From Humibacillus xanthopallidus (GTDB lineage Bacteria > Actinomycetota > Actinomycetes > Actinomycetales > Dermatophilaceae), in contig NZ_VFQF01000002.1 in NCBI RefSeq assembly GCF_006717145.1, forward strand, positions 806,001 to 870,000: 64,000 bases of DNA, in the 5' to 3' direction. Made by a program: the position numbers and the translations under genes. Each line of letters begins with the position of its first letter. Position 1 is the stretch's first letter. Shown piece by piece: positions 53,531 through 62,385 of this stretch. Below the pieces are notes generated by a model, which did no database searches, was not told the DNA's origin, and saw nothing but the letters and a program-made list of their open reading frames with translations.

Positions 53531-54246
53531 CGGTGCGCCCGCTCATCGCGGTGGTCGGCCGTCGGGCCGACTCGGTGCCCATCCTGCGCTTCAGCGCCAC
53601 GCTCGCCGCCGAGGCGATCTGCGAGGCGGTGTATGCCGCCGGCGGCGAGCCGGTGATCCTCCATGGCTCGGCGTCGGGTCCGGATGCCGGGCTCACCGCG
53701 CGGCTGGCCCGGTTCGACGGCCTCCTCGTGCCGGGCGGGGCTGACCTCGGTCCTGGCCGCTACGGCCAGGAGGCGCACCCGAAAACCGCTGCGGTTGTTG
53801 ACTTCCAGGACGACCTCGACATCGCAGTGACCCGGTCGTACCTCGCCTCAGGGATCCCCACGCTCGCGATCTGCCGCGGCCTCCAGGTGCTCAACGTCGT
53901 CTGCGGGGGCACCCTCGAGCAGCACCTCACCGAGACGACGGTGCCGCACGGCAACGCCGTGCACCTCGTCGACGTCGTCGCCGGCAGCCGGCTCGCCAAG
54001 ATCGTCGACGCCGACTCCATCGACGTGTCCTCGTACCACCACCAGGCGATTGCCCAGCTCGGCCGCGGCCTCACGGTGACGGCTGTCGCCGGTGACGGTG
54101 TCGTCGAAGCCGTGGAGCACGAGTCTGCCGACGTCATCGCCGTCCAGTGGCATCCCGAGGACCGCCACCTGACCTCACACTCCGACGCGGCGCTCTTCGC
54201 CGACCTCGTCGAACGTGCCGCCCGACGAAAGGGACCGATCCAATGA
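53527..54246 (+). CDS. Gamma-glutamyl-gamma-aminobutyrate hydrolase-like (PuuD type), copy 1
   Basis: A 239-residue class I glutamine-amidotransferase-fold hydrolase (peptidase C26). The nucleophile lies in AICRGLQVLNV and the His/Glu in VQWHPED; LLVPGGADLGP is the oxyanion region. PuuD cleaves gamma-glutamyl-GABA. Here it would release 5-aminovalerate or GABA from the gamma-glutamylated acid. The GTG overlaps the preceding stop, and its own stop overlaps the aldehyde dehydrogenase start. Confidence 0.87.
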   Translation: MTVRPLIAVVGRRADSVPILRFSATLAAEAICEAVYAAGGEPVILHGSASGPDAGLTARLARFDGLLVPGGADLGPGRYGQEAHPKTAAVVDFQDDLDIAVTRSYLASGIPTLAICRGLQVLNVVCGGTLEQHLTETTVPHGNAVHLVDVVAGSRLAKIVDADSIDVSSYHHQAIAQLGRGLTVTAVAGDGVVEAVEHESADVIAVQWHPEDRHLTSHSDAALFADLVERAARRKGPIQ

Positions 54247-55772
54247 CGACCACGACGACCACCGACGCGCCTGCGCTGACCCCCGAGAGCGCCCGGCGCG
54301 ACGAGCTCGAGCAGAGGGCCTCCTCACTGACCATCCCGAGCCGGCTGTTCATCGACGGCGCCCACGTCGACGCGACCTCGGGACGGACCTTCGCCCGGGT
54401 GTCCCCGCGCAACGGGCAGGTGATCGGTCACGTCGCCGAGGGCGATGCTGCCGACATCGACCGCGCGGTCGCGGCGGCGCGGCGGGCTTTCGACTCAGGC
54501 GTCTGGTCCCAGCAGCACCCGCGCGAGCGTCGCAAGGTGCTCCAGCGGCTCGCGCGGCTCGTCGAGGAGCACGCCGAGGAGCTTGCCCTGCTCGAGAGCA
54601 TCGACATGGGCAAGCCCTTCACCGACGCCGTCGCGGTCGACATCCGCGTCACCGTCCAGGCGCTCGACTTCTACGCCGAAGCGGTCGACAAGCACTACGA
54701 CGAAGTGGCCCCCACGGCATACGACCGGCTGGCGCTCGTGACTCGCGAGCCGATCGGGGTCGTCGGTGCGGTGGTGCCGTGGAACTACCCGCTGATGATG
54801 GCGGCGTGGAAGGTCGCGCCGGCGCTCGCCGTCGGAAACACCATGGTGCTCAAGCCTGCCGAGCAGTCTCCGCTGACCGCCCTGCGCCTCGCGGAGCTCG
54901 CCACCGAGGCGGGGCTGCCCGACGGCGTCCTCAACGTCGTCCCGGGCTTCGGCCCCACCGCCGGCCAGGCACTGGGCCGGCACATGGACGTCGACGCGGT
55001 CACCTTCACGGGGAGCGGCTCGGTCGGCCGGCGCTTCATGACGTATGCCGCCGAGTCCAACATCAAGCCGGTGTCCCTCGAGCTCGGGGGCAAGTCGCCG
55101 CACATCGTCATGCCGGACGCACCCGACCTCGACCACGTCGCGGCGCAGGTGGCGAGCGGCATCTTCTTCAACATGGGGGAGAGCTGCTCGGCGGGCTCGC
55201 GTCTGCTCGTGCACCGGTCGATCCGCCACGAGCTCGTCGAGCGGGTCGTGGCGGCCTCGCGGCATGAGGTCGTCGGCGACCCGCTCGACCCCCGGAGCAC
55301 GCTCGGGGCTCTCGTCGAGGACGTGCACCTCGAGCGGGTGCTGGGCTTCATCGCCGGCGCCGAGGCCGAGGGCGCGACAACGCTTGCCGGCGGGCGGCAG
55401 GTGCTGCGCGAGACGGGTGGCTACTACGTCGAGCCCACCGTCCTCGAGGTCGAGCCGTCGATGACCGTGGCACGCGAGGAGGTCTTCGGGCCGGTGCTGT
55501 CGGTGCTGACCTTCGACACCCCGGAGGAGGCTGTGGCCCTGGCCAACGGCACGGAGTTCGGCCTGGCCGCGGCGGTCTGGACCACGGACCTCTCGACCGC
55601 GCACACGATGGCCAGGAGGGTGCGCGCCGGGACGGTGTGGGTCAACTGCTACGACGACAGCGACATGACCGTCCCGTTCGGTGGCTACAAGCAGTCCGGC
55701 TTCGGGCGCGACAAGTCGCTGCACGCGATGGAGAAGTACACGCAGCTCAAGACGACGTGGATCAAGCTGTGA
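54243..55772 (+). CDS. Aldehyde dehydrogenase (PuuC-like)
   Basis: A 509-residue NAD(P)-dependent aldehyde dehydrogenase. It has VVPWNYPLMMAAWKVAPALA, the general-base Glu in SLELGGKSPHIV, the nucleophilic Cys in MGESCSAGSR and EEVFGPVLSVL. In length and motifs it fits the PuuC/BADH group that oxidises (gamma-glutamyl) amino-aldehydes. Located between two gamma-glutamyl hydrolases, it probably oxidises the gamma-glutamylated amino-aldehyde. Both ends overlap neighbouring genes. Confidence 0.92.
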   Translation: MTTTTTTDAPALTPESARRDELEQRASSLTIPSRLFIDGAHVDATSGRTFARVSPRNGQVIGHVAEGDAADIDRAVAAARRAFDSGVWSQQHPRERRKVLQRLARLVEEHAEELALLESIDMGKPFTDAVAVDIRVTVQALDFYAEAVDKHYDEVAPTAYDRLALVTREPIGVVGAVVPWNYPLMMAAWKVAPALAVGNTMVLKPAEQSPLTALRLAELATEAGLPDGVLNVVPGFGPTAGQALGRHMDVDAVTFTGSGSVGRRFMTYAAESNIKPVSLELGGKSPHIVMPDAPDLDHVAAQVASGIFFNMGESCSAGSRLLVHRSIRHELVERVVAASRHEVVGDPLDPRSTLGALVEDVHLERVLGFIAGAEAEGATTLAGGRQVLRETGGYYVEPTVLEVEPSMTVAREEVFGPVLSVLTFDTPEEAVALANGTEFGLAAAVWTTDLSTAHTMARRVRAGTVWVNCYDDSDMTVPFGGYKQSGFGRDKSLHAMEKYTQLKTTWIKL

Positions 55773-56629
55773 CGGTGCGTGCTGGGGCTGCTCCGCTCGT
55801 GCGGTTTGACGAGGTGGATCCGGGGGCTCGGCCCGAGCGGCCGGTGGCGCGGATCGCCGTGGTCGTGTCGCTGAACTTCCCTGACATGACAGAGCCGGTT
55901 GCGGATCTCGTCCGTGCGTTCACGGGCACGGCGCTCGCGACGCTCGTGGAGCTCGGGGCGGCGTTCGAACTCTTCGACACCTCGTCTGCGCTGGCGTCGA
56001 GCTCGGCGGTCGCCGATCTCGACGGGCTGCTCGTGCTCGGCGGCGGCGACGTGGACGGGTCGCTCTACGGCTGTTACGACGCAACGATCCCCAACTCGTA
56101 CGGCGTCGACCTGCGCGCCGACCACAACACGATCGACGCGCTACGGGCCGTCGTGGCGGCCGGTCGGCCGGTGCTCGCGATCTGTCGTGGCGCCCAGCTG
56201 GTGAATGTCGCCGGCGGCGGCTCGGTGATCCCCGACATCGAGGACTACCGGCTCCACCGGGGCGGGCCGGGGGAGCCGATGTTCGTCGACGAGGCTGTCA
56301 CCGTGGTGGAGGGCACGCGTCTCGCGTCGCTGGTGCAGAGTGAGCGGCTGGCCGTGCGGTCGGGACATCACCAGGCGATCGACCGTGTCGCCGACGGGTT
56401 CGTCGTGTGCGCACGGGCGGATGACGGCATCGTCGAGGGCATCGAGCACCGTGAGCGGTGGATCCTCGCGCTGCAGTGGCACCCCGAGGACCCGAACGGC
56501 CCGGACCACGATCGGCTGGGAATCTTCAGGGCATTCGTCGAGGCCGCTGCGAAGGGGTGCGGGTCATGGTCGGCAATTGGCTCGCCGTTGGTCCACCGAG
56601 CAGCGGATCACGGTCGATCGGGCCGCTGA
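55769..56629 (+). CDS. Gamma-glutamyl hydrolase-like (class I GATase), copy 2
   Basis: A 286-residue second C26-type hydrolase, divergent from copy 1. The nucleophile is in AICRGAQLVNVAGGG, and LQWHPEDPNG gives the His. Extensions at the N-terminus (about 30 residues) and C-terminus (about 20) distinguish it. The GTG overlaps the aldehyde dehydrogenase stop. The two paralogues might handle C4 and C5 gamma-glutamyl amino acids, or one could be regulatory; this is inference. Confidence 0.85.
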   Translation: MTVRAGAAPLVRFDEVDPGARPERPVARIAVVVSLNFPDMTEPVADLVRAFTGTALATLVELGAAFELFDTSSALASSSAVADLDGLLVLGGGDVDGSLYGCYDATIPNSYGVDLRADHNTIDALRAVVAAGRPVLAICRGAQLVNVAGGGSVIPDIEDYRLHRGGPGEPMFVDEAVTVVEGTRLASLVQSERLAVRSGHHQAIDRVADGFVVCARADDGIVEGIEHRERWILALQWHPEDPNGPDHDRLGIFRAFVEAAAKGCGSWSAIGSPLVHRAADHGRSGR

Positions 56630-56747
56630 CCAAGAGAGCATGTTCGCAGTGACCACCGGCGGCCGAAGGGTCGCCCGTGGACAACGGGCACGTTGTCACC
56701 GAGCTCATACTTCGGCTCGCCACCGTCGTGGCGATACTCATCGCGCG

Positions 56748-57278
56748 CTACAAGAGGTGGCGGTACTTCTGCGGGCAGAAGGCCGCGACGGAGCGCTCGA
56801 GCAGCTCACGCGACTCAGTCCATGACGCTCCCGTCTCGCGGCGGATGACCGCGGTGACGGACTTCCCGGAACCGCTCGGTGCCTCCGACAGCAGGTGGCA
56901 GTAGCCAGTCGCGACCTCGGTCAGCAGCGGACCCCCGGGGTCCAGGCCCGGCAGGTTCAGCGACCCAACCCGGTGCGTGGCCGCCCACAGGTAGAAGGAC
57001 TGCTGCTCCGCGTCTCCGGGGAACCCGCCCTCGGTCGCCAACGTCGCCGTGGGCGTACTTGGAGCGGCCGGGGGCGTCACGGTTGGCGTGGACGTGCTCG
57101 CCGGAGCAGCCGCCGCGCTGCGCGAGCCGGCCTCCGGCGCCAGCGCGTGCACTCCCGCGAACAGGACGACGCCTGCCATCGCCAGCCCTGCAGCGACGAT
57201 CCCGACAGCCCTGCGTGTGTCGGACTTCGCGGCAGACCCCGGCTGCTGGCGCATGTCGAGGACGTCCCTGTTAGTCAT
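56748..57278 (-). CDS. Membrane-anchored DUF732-like protein
   Basis: A 176-residue protein with a short cytoplasmic N-terminus, one membrane helix (about 24-46, VGIVAAGLAMAGVVLFAGV), a Pro/Thr/Ser-rich extracytoplasmic linker (58-85) and a small C-terminal domain. That domain has two cysteines (GYCHLL and AFCPQKY) spaced as in mycobacterial DUF732 proteins. Function unknown. It is convergent with the catabolic operon end. Confidence 0.7.
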   Translation of the reverse strand: MTNRDVLDMRQQPGSAAKSDTRRAVGIVAAGLAMAGVVLFAGVHALAPEAGSRSAAAAPASTSTPTVTPPAAPSTPTATLATEGGFPGDAEQQSFYLWAATHRVGSLNLPGLDPGGPLLTEVATGYCHLLSEAPSGSGKSVTAVIRRETGASWTESRELLERSVAAFCPQKYRHLL

Positions 57279-57753
57279 TCATCTCCCCTGTCACGCGGCA
57301 CCGCCGGGTGACCGCAGCGACACCCGATCCGGCGTTGCCGGCCACGGGCATTCTGAACCATCCGTGCCGCCCGCGCTCGAGGGGAGTCGAGCGTGCTGGG
57401 GCGAAACTGGTCACGGCATCGGAACCAGCGGCAGCTGCGCCCCCCGTTTCCATGGCCAGACGCCTTACCTGCCACTCTGGGACGCCAAGGCTCACATGGG
57501 GGCTGGCGGCGGTAGGACACTGCCGCTTCGCGGCCCTCGTCTCGACGAACCCATTGCGTGGGGACGACCTTGAGAAGTGGCCGCCCCACCCTGGAGACGT
57601 CGCGGCCAACTCCTCAGCCTCCCGGCAGGCCCTCACCGACGTGTACGGCTCCAGGCGTAGTCACTCGATCAGGAGGCCCGTGTCGATGGGTTCTTCGAGT
57701 TCGGTTGCGGTGGATCCGGACATCTACCAGGCCAGAGCGCTCTACATTTCAGC
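57279..57753. other. Intergenic stretch without a supported gene
   Basis: No reading frame here has actinobacterial-like codon use or recognisable motifs. GC at third positions is lower than in neighbours. It contains a 30-base motif with the core GGACACTGCCGCTTCGCGGC (57505-57534) that recurs as a direct repeat at 58594-58623 on the other side of the hydrolase gene. Confidence 0.5.
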
Positions 57754-58623
57754 ATGGGCACGTCAACACTCGGCACTGCCGTGCTGGTCCATGGGTTGTG
57801 GGGTGACCCTGAAGACTGGAGGTGGGTGCGCGAGCGCGTTCAAGACGCTGGGGCTGTCGTTGTCGCGCCCGATCTTCCGTCACACCGTGCCCCGAGGGCC
57901 GGCCTGCTCGAGGATGCCGAAGAAGTCAGGGCAGCGATCAGAAGTGCGCTTCCTCCTGTGGTCGTGGCGGGCTGGTCCTACGGCGGCACCGTGGTCAGTG
58001 TCGCTGCCGATGGTGAGTCCTCGGTGGTGCGGCTGGTCTATGTCAGCGCTGTGCCCGGCGTGGTTCGTGAGGTGGGGTTCACCGACTGGATCGACGAGGA
58101 TCCTGACCTGATCAGATTCGCGGATGGCACGTTCGTGCTGAACAACGACTGGTGGCTGAACGAGGAGGCGGGCACGACCTTCTCGGTCGAGGTGCGGGAC
58201 TACCTTCGGCGCCACCCGCGGCGTCCGGTGTCCAGGCTGTCTATGTCGGACCCCCAGCCGGCAGCGGCCTGGGCGTCGATCCCGACGACTGTCGTCCTCG
58301 GAAGGCTCGACGACCAGCACGGGCCGGGTGACCTCGAACGGGTGGCCGCGCTCGTCCAGGAGACTCGTGTTCTCGAGTGTGACCACTTCACGATCTTCCG
58401 CGCTGCCGAGCCTGTCAGCCGAGCCATCCTGGACGGGTTCCCGCCGAGAAGCACCTGACCGGGGTCGACTTCGCGACAGGTGTGCGCCGGTCCAAGGCAT
58501 CGCATACAGGATCGTGTCGCTCCAGCAATTCCAGCCACGAGCTTGCTCATGGCAGATTCAGCAAACGGTTGGAACGACCTCGTCGCGGCGATAGGCGGCC
58601 GAAGGACACGGCCGCTTCGCGGC
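57505..58623. repeat. Pair of about 30-bp direct repeats flanking the hydrolase gene
   Basis: 57505-57534 and 58594-58623 share the framework GGCGGC..AGGACAC.GCCGCTTCGCGGC with three or so mismatches. They are 1089 bases apart in the same orientation and bracket the 57754-58458 gene. Each carries an internal GCCGC-TTC-GCGGC stem-loop. Confidence 0.7.
57754..58458 (+). CDS. Alpha/beta hydrolase
   Basis: A 234-residue alpha/beta hydrolase. It has VLVHGLWGDPEDWRWV (oxyanion hole), VVAGWSYGGTVV (nucleophile Ser), an Asp in VVLGRLDDQHG and His in LECDHFTIF. It resembles the small RsbQ/HNL-like esterase group. Start ATG 57754 matches the usual N-terminus. Isolated by non-coding flanks that carry direct repeats, which may point to a mobile or recently inserted segment. 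Substrate unknown. Confidence 0.8.
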   Translation: MGTSTLGTAVLVHGLWGDPEDWRWVRERVQDAGAVVVAPDLPSHRAPRAGLLEDAEEVRAAIRSALPPVVVAGWSYGGTVVSVAADGESSVVRLVYVSAVPGVVREVGFTDWIDEDPDLIRFADGTFVLNNDWWLNEEAGTTFSVEVRDYLRRHPRRPVSRLSMSDPQPAAAWASIPTTVVLGRLDDQHGPGDLERVAALVQETRVLECDHFTIFRAAEPVSRAILDGFPPRST

Positions 58624-58717
58624 GGTAGCACGCTGGGGCCATCGAGGCCCGGGGCTGGTGCTGTCCGTCCAACGGTGGACTTCCCCATGCCTCATTGCGC
58701 GATCGTCGTGTTGCCGG

Positions 58718-59935
58718 TCACAGGCCGGCGAGCCACTTGTCCGGTCCGAAGACCTCGTAGTGGATGTTGGCTTCAGGGAGCCCCCGGTCGAGCAGTTCGG
58801 AGCGGACCTTGTCCATGAACGGCAGCGGGCCGCACAGGTACGCTTGCGTGCCGGGCACCACCTCGATCTTCCGTAGTTCGATCCGACCTGGCATCGTCTC
58901 GTCGGTGGCAATGCGCACACCGAGGTCCTCGTACCAGTGGCGGAGCGCGGCTCCCGGAAGGGCGGCGACCAGGTCGGTCAGCTCGCGACGGTGGGCCTGC
59001 TTGGCCGGTGACCGGTCCGCGTGCAGTACCGTCACAGCCCGGTCTGACGAGGTGTGGGTCAGGTAGTGCAGCATCCCGATGATCGGGGTGCAGCCGATAC
59101 CCGCCGACACCAAGAGCAACGGGTCGTGGCCGTCATCGAGGACCAGGTCGCCGAAGGGCAGTGAGACGCGCAGTTGGTCGCCCTCGAACACGTTGCGGTG
59201 AAGGAAGTTCGATACCTCCCCTTCCGGGACCTCGGTGCCGTCCTCGGCGACGGTGGCCGGGATGGCCTTCACGCTGATCGCCCAGTCGTCCGCCCGGCCC
59301 CGAGTCAGGCTGTACTGGCGGATCTGGTTCGCGGCGTCGGGCAGGGGCACGACTACGGAGATGTACTGTCCCGGCTTGGCGGCGGGAAGGCTGGAGCCCT
59401 CGAGCGCGGCGAGGCTGAACGCGACGGTGTCAGGCGACTCCTGCCTCCTGCTCGCGACCACGGCCTCGCGCCACACCGCGCCGGGTCCGACCCCGGCGTT
59501 AGAGTACAGACCCTGCTCGATGTGGATGAGGTCGTCGGCCATCTGCCAGTACAGCTCGTCCCACGCCGCGGCAACCTCAGGTGTGACTGCGTCGCCCAGG
59601 ACTTGCACGATCGCCGCAAAGAGGTGCTCGTGGACGATCTTGTACTGCTCCTTGGTGACGCCCAGCGACGCGTGCTTGTGCGCGATGCGTGACAGGAGCT
59701 GGTCGGTCGGGTGGGGGTTGTTGGTGACCTGCATCGTCGCGTAGGCGGCGATGGACCCGGCCAATGCGAGCGGCTGATCCCCTTGTGCCTGGTTGCCCCT
59801 GTTGAACAGGTCGCGGATCAGCTCCGGATGAGCGCTGAACATCTTCTGGTAAAACAGCGGCGTGATCTCCCCGATCGCCGCGCCCACCGCGGGCAACGTA
59901 TCCCGAATGACCTGAGCCGACGTCTCCGAAAGCAT
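58718..59935 (-). CDS. hmp: Flavohaemoglobin, nitric oxide dioxygenase
   Basis: A 405-residue protein with an N-terminal globin (about 1-140) having the proximal His in the AHKHASLGV segment (His88), an FAD-binding barrel with IRQYSLT, and a C-terminal NAD domain with LLVSAGIGCTPIIGML and YLCGPLPFMDKV. It converts nitric oxide to nitrate with NAD(P)H and O2. The ATG at 59935 is preceded by GGAGG at a good distance; an upstream start 14 codons earlier is less likely. Monocistronic; no NsrR-type site was recognised with confidence. Confidence 0.94.
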   Translation of the reverse strand: MLSETSAQVIRDTLPAVGAAIGEITPLFYQKMFSAHPELIRDLFNRGNQAQGDQPLALAGSIAAYATMQVTNNPHPTDQLLSRIAHKHASLGVTKEQYKIVHEHLFAAIVQVLGDAVTPEVAAAWDELYWQMADDLIHIEQGLYSNAGVGPGAVWREAVVASRRQESPDTVAFSLAALEGSSLPAAKPGQYISVVVPLPDAANQIRQYSLTRGRADDWAISVKAIPATVAEDGTEVPEGEVSNFLHRNVFEGDQLRVSLPFGDLVLDDGHDPLLLVSAGIGCTPIIGMLHYLTHTSSDRAVTVLHADRSPAKQAHRRELTDLVAALPGAALRHWYEDLGVRIATDETMPGRIELRKIEVVPGTQAYLCGPLPFMDKVRSELLDRGLPEANIHYEVFGPDKWLAGL

Positions 59936-60558
59936 GGAAGCCTCCTGTGTCCTCGCGGGCAGTGACTGGGCTGACACGCGTCCTCGCGTGCGAACCCTTA
60001 CCAGTCCCGTCGCACGTTACCGCCGCCCCGGACCGGTGTCCTGTTGGGTCAACCCGGCGGGTGGGTTGCCCGTCCTTCCGCGACGGTAGGCTTGCGAACC
60101 GCATTTGCCCGACCACACTTTCGGAGTTCGCTGCGGACGAGGCGAGGGGCGTAAGGGCGCTCGAGATGTCAGCGACGAGCGCGTGACGCGACGAAATCAG
60201 CCCTTGAGCCCAGGGCCTAGCGCCCGAAAGATGCGGTGCCACAGGAGGTGCCGGTCAGGCTCGGCCCCGTCCCGACCATGAAAGCTCTGACGGCGAGAAA
60301 CCAGAGGCTGTCTCCTGCGGGCAGGACTCTCCGCCAATGCGCCTCCACGGCGGCAGCAGTGTGCCCCCCACGCAGGGCAACACGATGCACTTCGGTGGCC
60401 TGGCCACGGGACTCCTTCGGCCTCTGTTCGACAGCCATGGCGCGACGGCCAACGTCACCGGCTCTCGGCGTTGGACGGACCCCGGACGCCTTCCAGGCGC
60501 CCACGTGCTCAGCCGGCCGTATGCCGTTCGGGTGCAGGACCCGACGTGTTGCGGGGGC
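59936..60558. other. 623-base intergenic region without a supported gene
   Basis: Upstream of hmp and downstream of the SDR at 60559. Short open frames on both strands lack ribosome-binding sites and motif content. One copy of GTATGCCG lies at 60520. The hmp promoter should lie in its left part but no clear -35/-10 pair was seen. Confidence 0.5.
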
Positions 60559-61317
60559 CTAGAGTTGGATCCCGCGGGTCAGCGCACCGTCGACGACAAG
60601 GTTCGTGCCGCTGATCCGGCTGGCCACCGGACTGGCCAAGAACACGACCGGCGCCGCGACCTCTCTTGGAGTGCCCATGTGGCCGGTCGGGTTGAGGCTC
60701 ATGGCCGTCTCGAAGAGCCCCGGGTCACCGGTCTCGATGCTTGCCCAGACCCCGCCCTCGAAGTAGGTGTTGCCAGGAGAGACGGTGTTTGCGCGGATTC
60801 CCTTGTCGGCCAGCTGCATCGCCAGGCCGTGGATGTAGCCGACGATCGCGGTCTTGGCGGTGCCATAGGGGCCAGAGGCGAAGTCTGACTCACGACCCGA
60901 CACACTGGAGATGGCAATGATCGACGGTGCGTCGCTACGTTCGAGGTGCGGCATGGCGGCGCGCGCGAGACGTACCGTGTGCATGAGATCCACGTTCAGG
61001 CTCTGCTGCCAGTTCTCCTCGGTGTCAGGTATGGCGAGCGCGCTGACGTTGGCCACGACGCAGTCGATGCCGCCGAACGCCGCGGCGGAACTCTCCACCC
61101 AGGCGGCGAGCGCCTCACCGTCGCCGACGTCGACGACCGACCCGACGGCCCGGCCTCGGCCGGCCAGCGCCTCCTGGGTCTTCGTGACCGAGTCGGCATC
61201 CCGGGCGCAGTAGCCGACGATGGCGCCCTCGTCGAGGAAGGCCTCAACGATGGCAAAGCCGATGCCGCGGGTACCTCCGGTCACAAGGACGCGCTTCTCG
61301 GTCAACTGCAGATCCAT
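60559..61317 (-). CDS. SDR-family oxidoreductase
   Basis: A 252-residue SDR with TGGTRGIG (residues 13-20), Tyr/Lys active-site pair in GPYGTAKTA and VANVSA in place of the usual NNAG. The C-terminal NLVVDGALTRG is typical. The ATG at 61317 follows AAAGG. Just downstream of the acetamidase and hydroxy-acid oxidase genes on the same strand with short gaps, so it probably belongs to the same catabolic operon. Substrate unknown. Confidence 0.88.
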   Translation of the reverse strand: MDLQLTEKRVLVTGGTRGIGFAIVEAFLDEGAIVGYCARDADSVTKTQEALAGRGRAVGSVVDVGDGEALAAWVESSAAAFGGIDCVVANVSALAIPDTEENWQQSLNVDLMHTVRLARAAMPHLERSDAPSIIAISSVSGRESDFASGPYGTAKTAIVGYIHGLAMQLADKGIRANTVSPGNTYFEGGVWASIETGDPGLFETAMSLNPTGHMGTPREVAAPVVFLASPVASRISGTNLVVDGALTRGIQL

Positions 61318-61369
61318 GGGACAGGCCTTTCGCGAGGTGGTGAGGTGGGTGACGCGGTATCGGAGACGA

Positions 61370-62377
61370 TCAGACCGTGCCGAGCTCACGAGCCCGTGCA
61401 CGCAGGTCTGCATGGATCCCGCCGAACGCGTCGGCGGACGGGAGCAGCGCCTTGGCCGCCTTGACGACGACGCTGTAGCTGGCGTCGACGACGTTGGCGA
61501 CGGGCACCTCCGCGATCTGGGAGCAGAGCTGGTACGCATCCATGGTGTGCAGGCCCTGGAGCTCGGCGACCCAGTGGACGAGCTCGGCGTTCGCGATTCG
61601 CCAGGAGTCCTCCATCGGCCGGCTTGATCCGACTGTCATCCAGTGGGTGTCGTCCTCGATCCGGGGCCATGTGGGCGCTCCGCCTTTGACGAGGTCCACG
61701 ATGAGGGTCGTCGTCATCGCGCCTTCCACGGCCGTCCCGCAGGCCTCACCCTCGCCCTGTCTGTAGTGGCCGTCACCAATCGAGAAGAGCGCGCCCTCGA
61801 CGTTGACGCCGAGAAAGACCGTCGACCCGGCTCGCATCTGCGGGGTGTCCATGTTGCCACCGAATCGCTCGGGGACCAGCGACGAGCGGACCTCTCCTCC
61901 GGCGGGCGCGACCCCGACGGTCCCGAGCATCGGCTCGAGCGGGAGCTCGATGCGGTGGTCACTGTGCCGCGCTGCGAAAGCGACGGTGCGGCGGTCCCGG
62001 TCAAGCTCATAGATCCACGTCGTGTCGGGCAGGGGATCCTGCAGGGTGACGACCCGGTCGGTACTCGTCATTCCGCCGAAGAACGGGATCGCCGCCGATG
62101 CGCCCCAGTTGCGGGCCGGCTCGAGGGCGACGAGGTGGAGCACGAGCGTGTCCCCGGGCTCCGCCCCTTCGACGTAGAAGGGCCCGGTCTGCGGGTTGAC
62201 GAAGCGTAGGTCGACCTTGGCGCTCGAGAGGTCGTCGATGCTGCGCAGGGCCCCGCCGAAGGCGTCGTCGGACCATAGCCGCAGGGCTGTGCCGGGCCTG
62301 ACGCGCATGGCCGGTGCGGCTCCACCGAACGTGTAGGCGTACTGGTCGCGCGAAGGCGTGTACTCGATGACGTCCAT
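61370..62377 (-). CDS. Acetamidase/formamidase family protein
   Basis: A 335-residue FmdA/AmdA-family amidohydrolase. It has PGDTLVLHLVALEPARNWG, PMLGTVGVAP, the motif FGGNMDTPQMRAGSTVFLGV and IGDGHYRQGEGEACGTAVE, all conserved in the family. It hydrolyses short amides to ammonia and the carboxylate. Nine bases after the FMN-oxidase stop, in one operon with it and the SDR; the set suggests use of a hydroxy-acid amide or related nitrogen compound. Confidence 0.9.
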   Translation of the reverse strand: MDVIEYTPSRDQYAYTFGGAAPAMRVRPGTALRLWSDDAFGGALRSIDDLSSAKVDLRFVNPQTGPFYVEGAEPGDTLVLHLVALEPARNWGASAAIPFFGGMTSTDRVVTLQDPLPDTTWIYELDRDRRTVAFAARHSDHRIELPLEPMLGTVGVAPAGGEVRSSLVPERFGGNMDTPQMRAGSTVFLGVNVEGALFSIGDGHYRQGEGEACGTAVEGAMTTTLIVDLVKGGAPTWPRIEDDTHWMTVGSSRPMEDSWRIANAELVHWVAELQGLHTMDAYQLCSQIAEVPVANVVDASYSVVVKAAKALLPSADAFGGIHADLRARARELGTV

Positions 62378-62385
62378 GGTCGAAA

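Noticed and set aside
57308-58111. 267-codon plus-strand frame overlapping the hydrolase at 57754
   Set aside because: Its second half is an out-of-frame reading of the hydrolase with the GWSYGG motif, and its first half has no features.
60217-60504. Open frame of 95 codons in the gap upstream of hmp
   Set aside because: No ribosome-binding site, atypical codon use, no recognisable domain.
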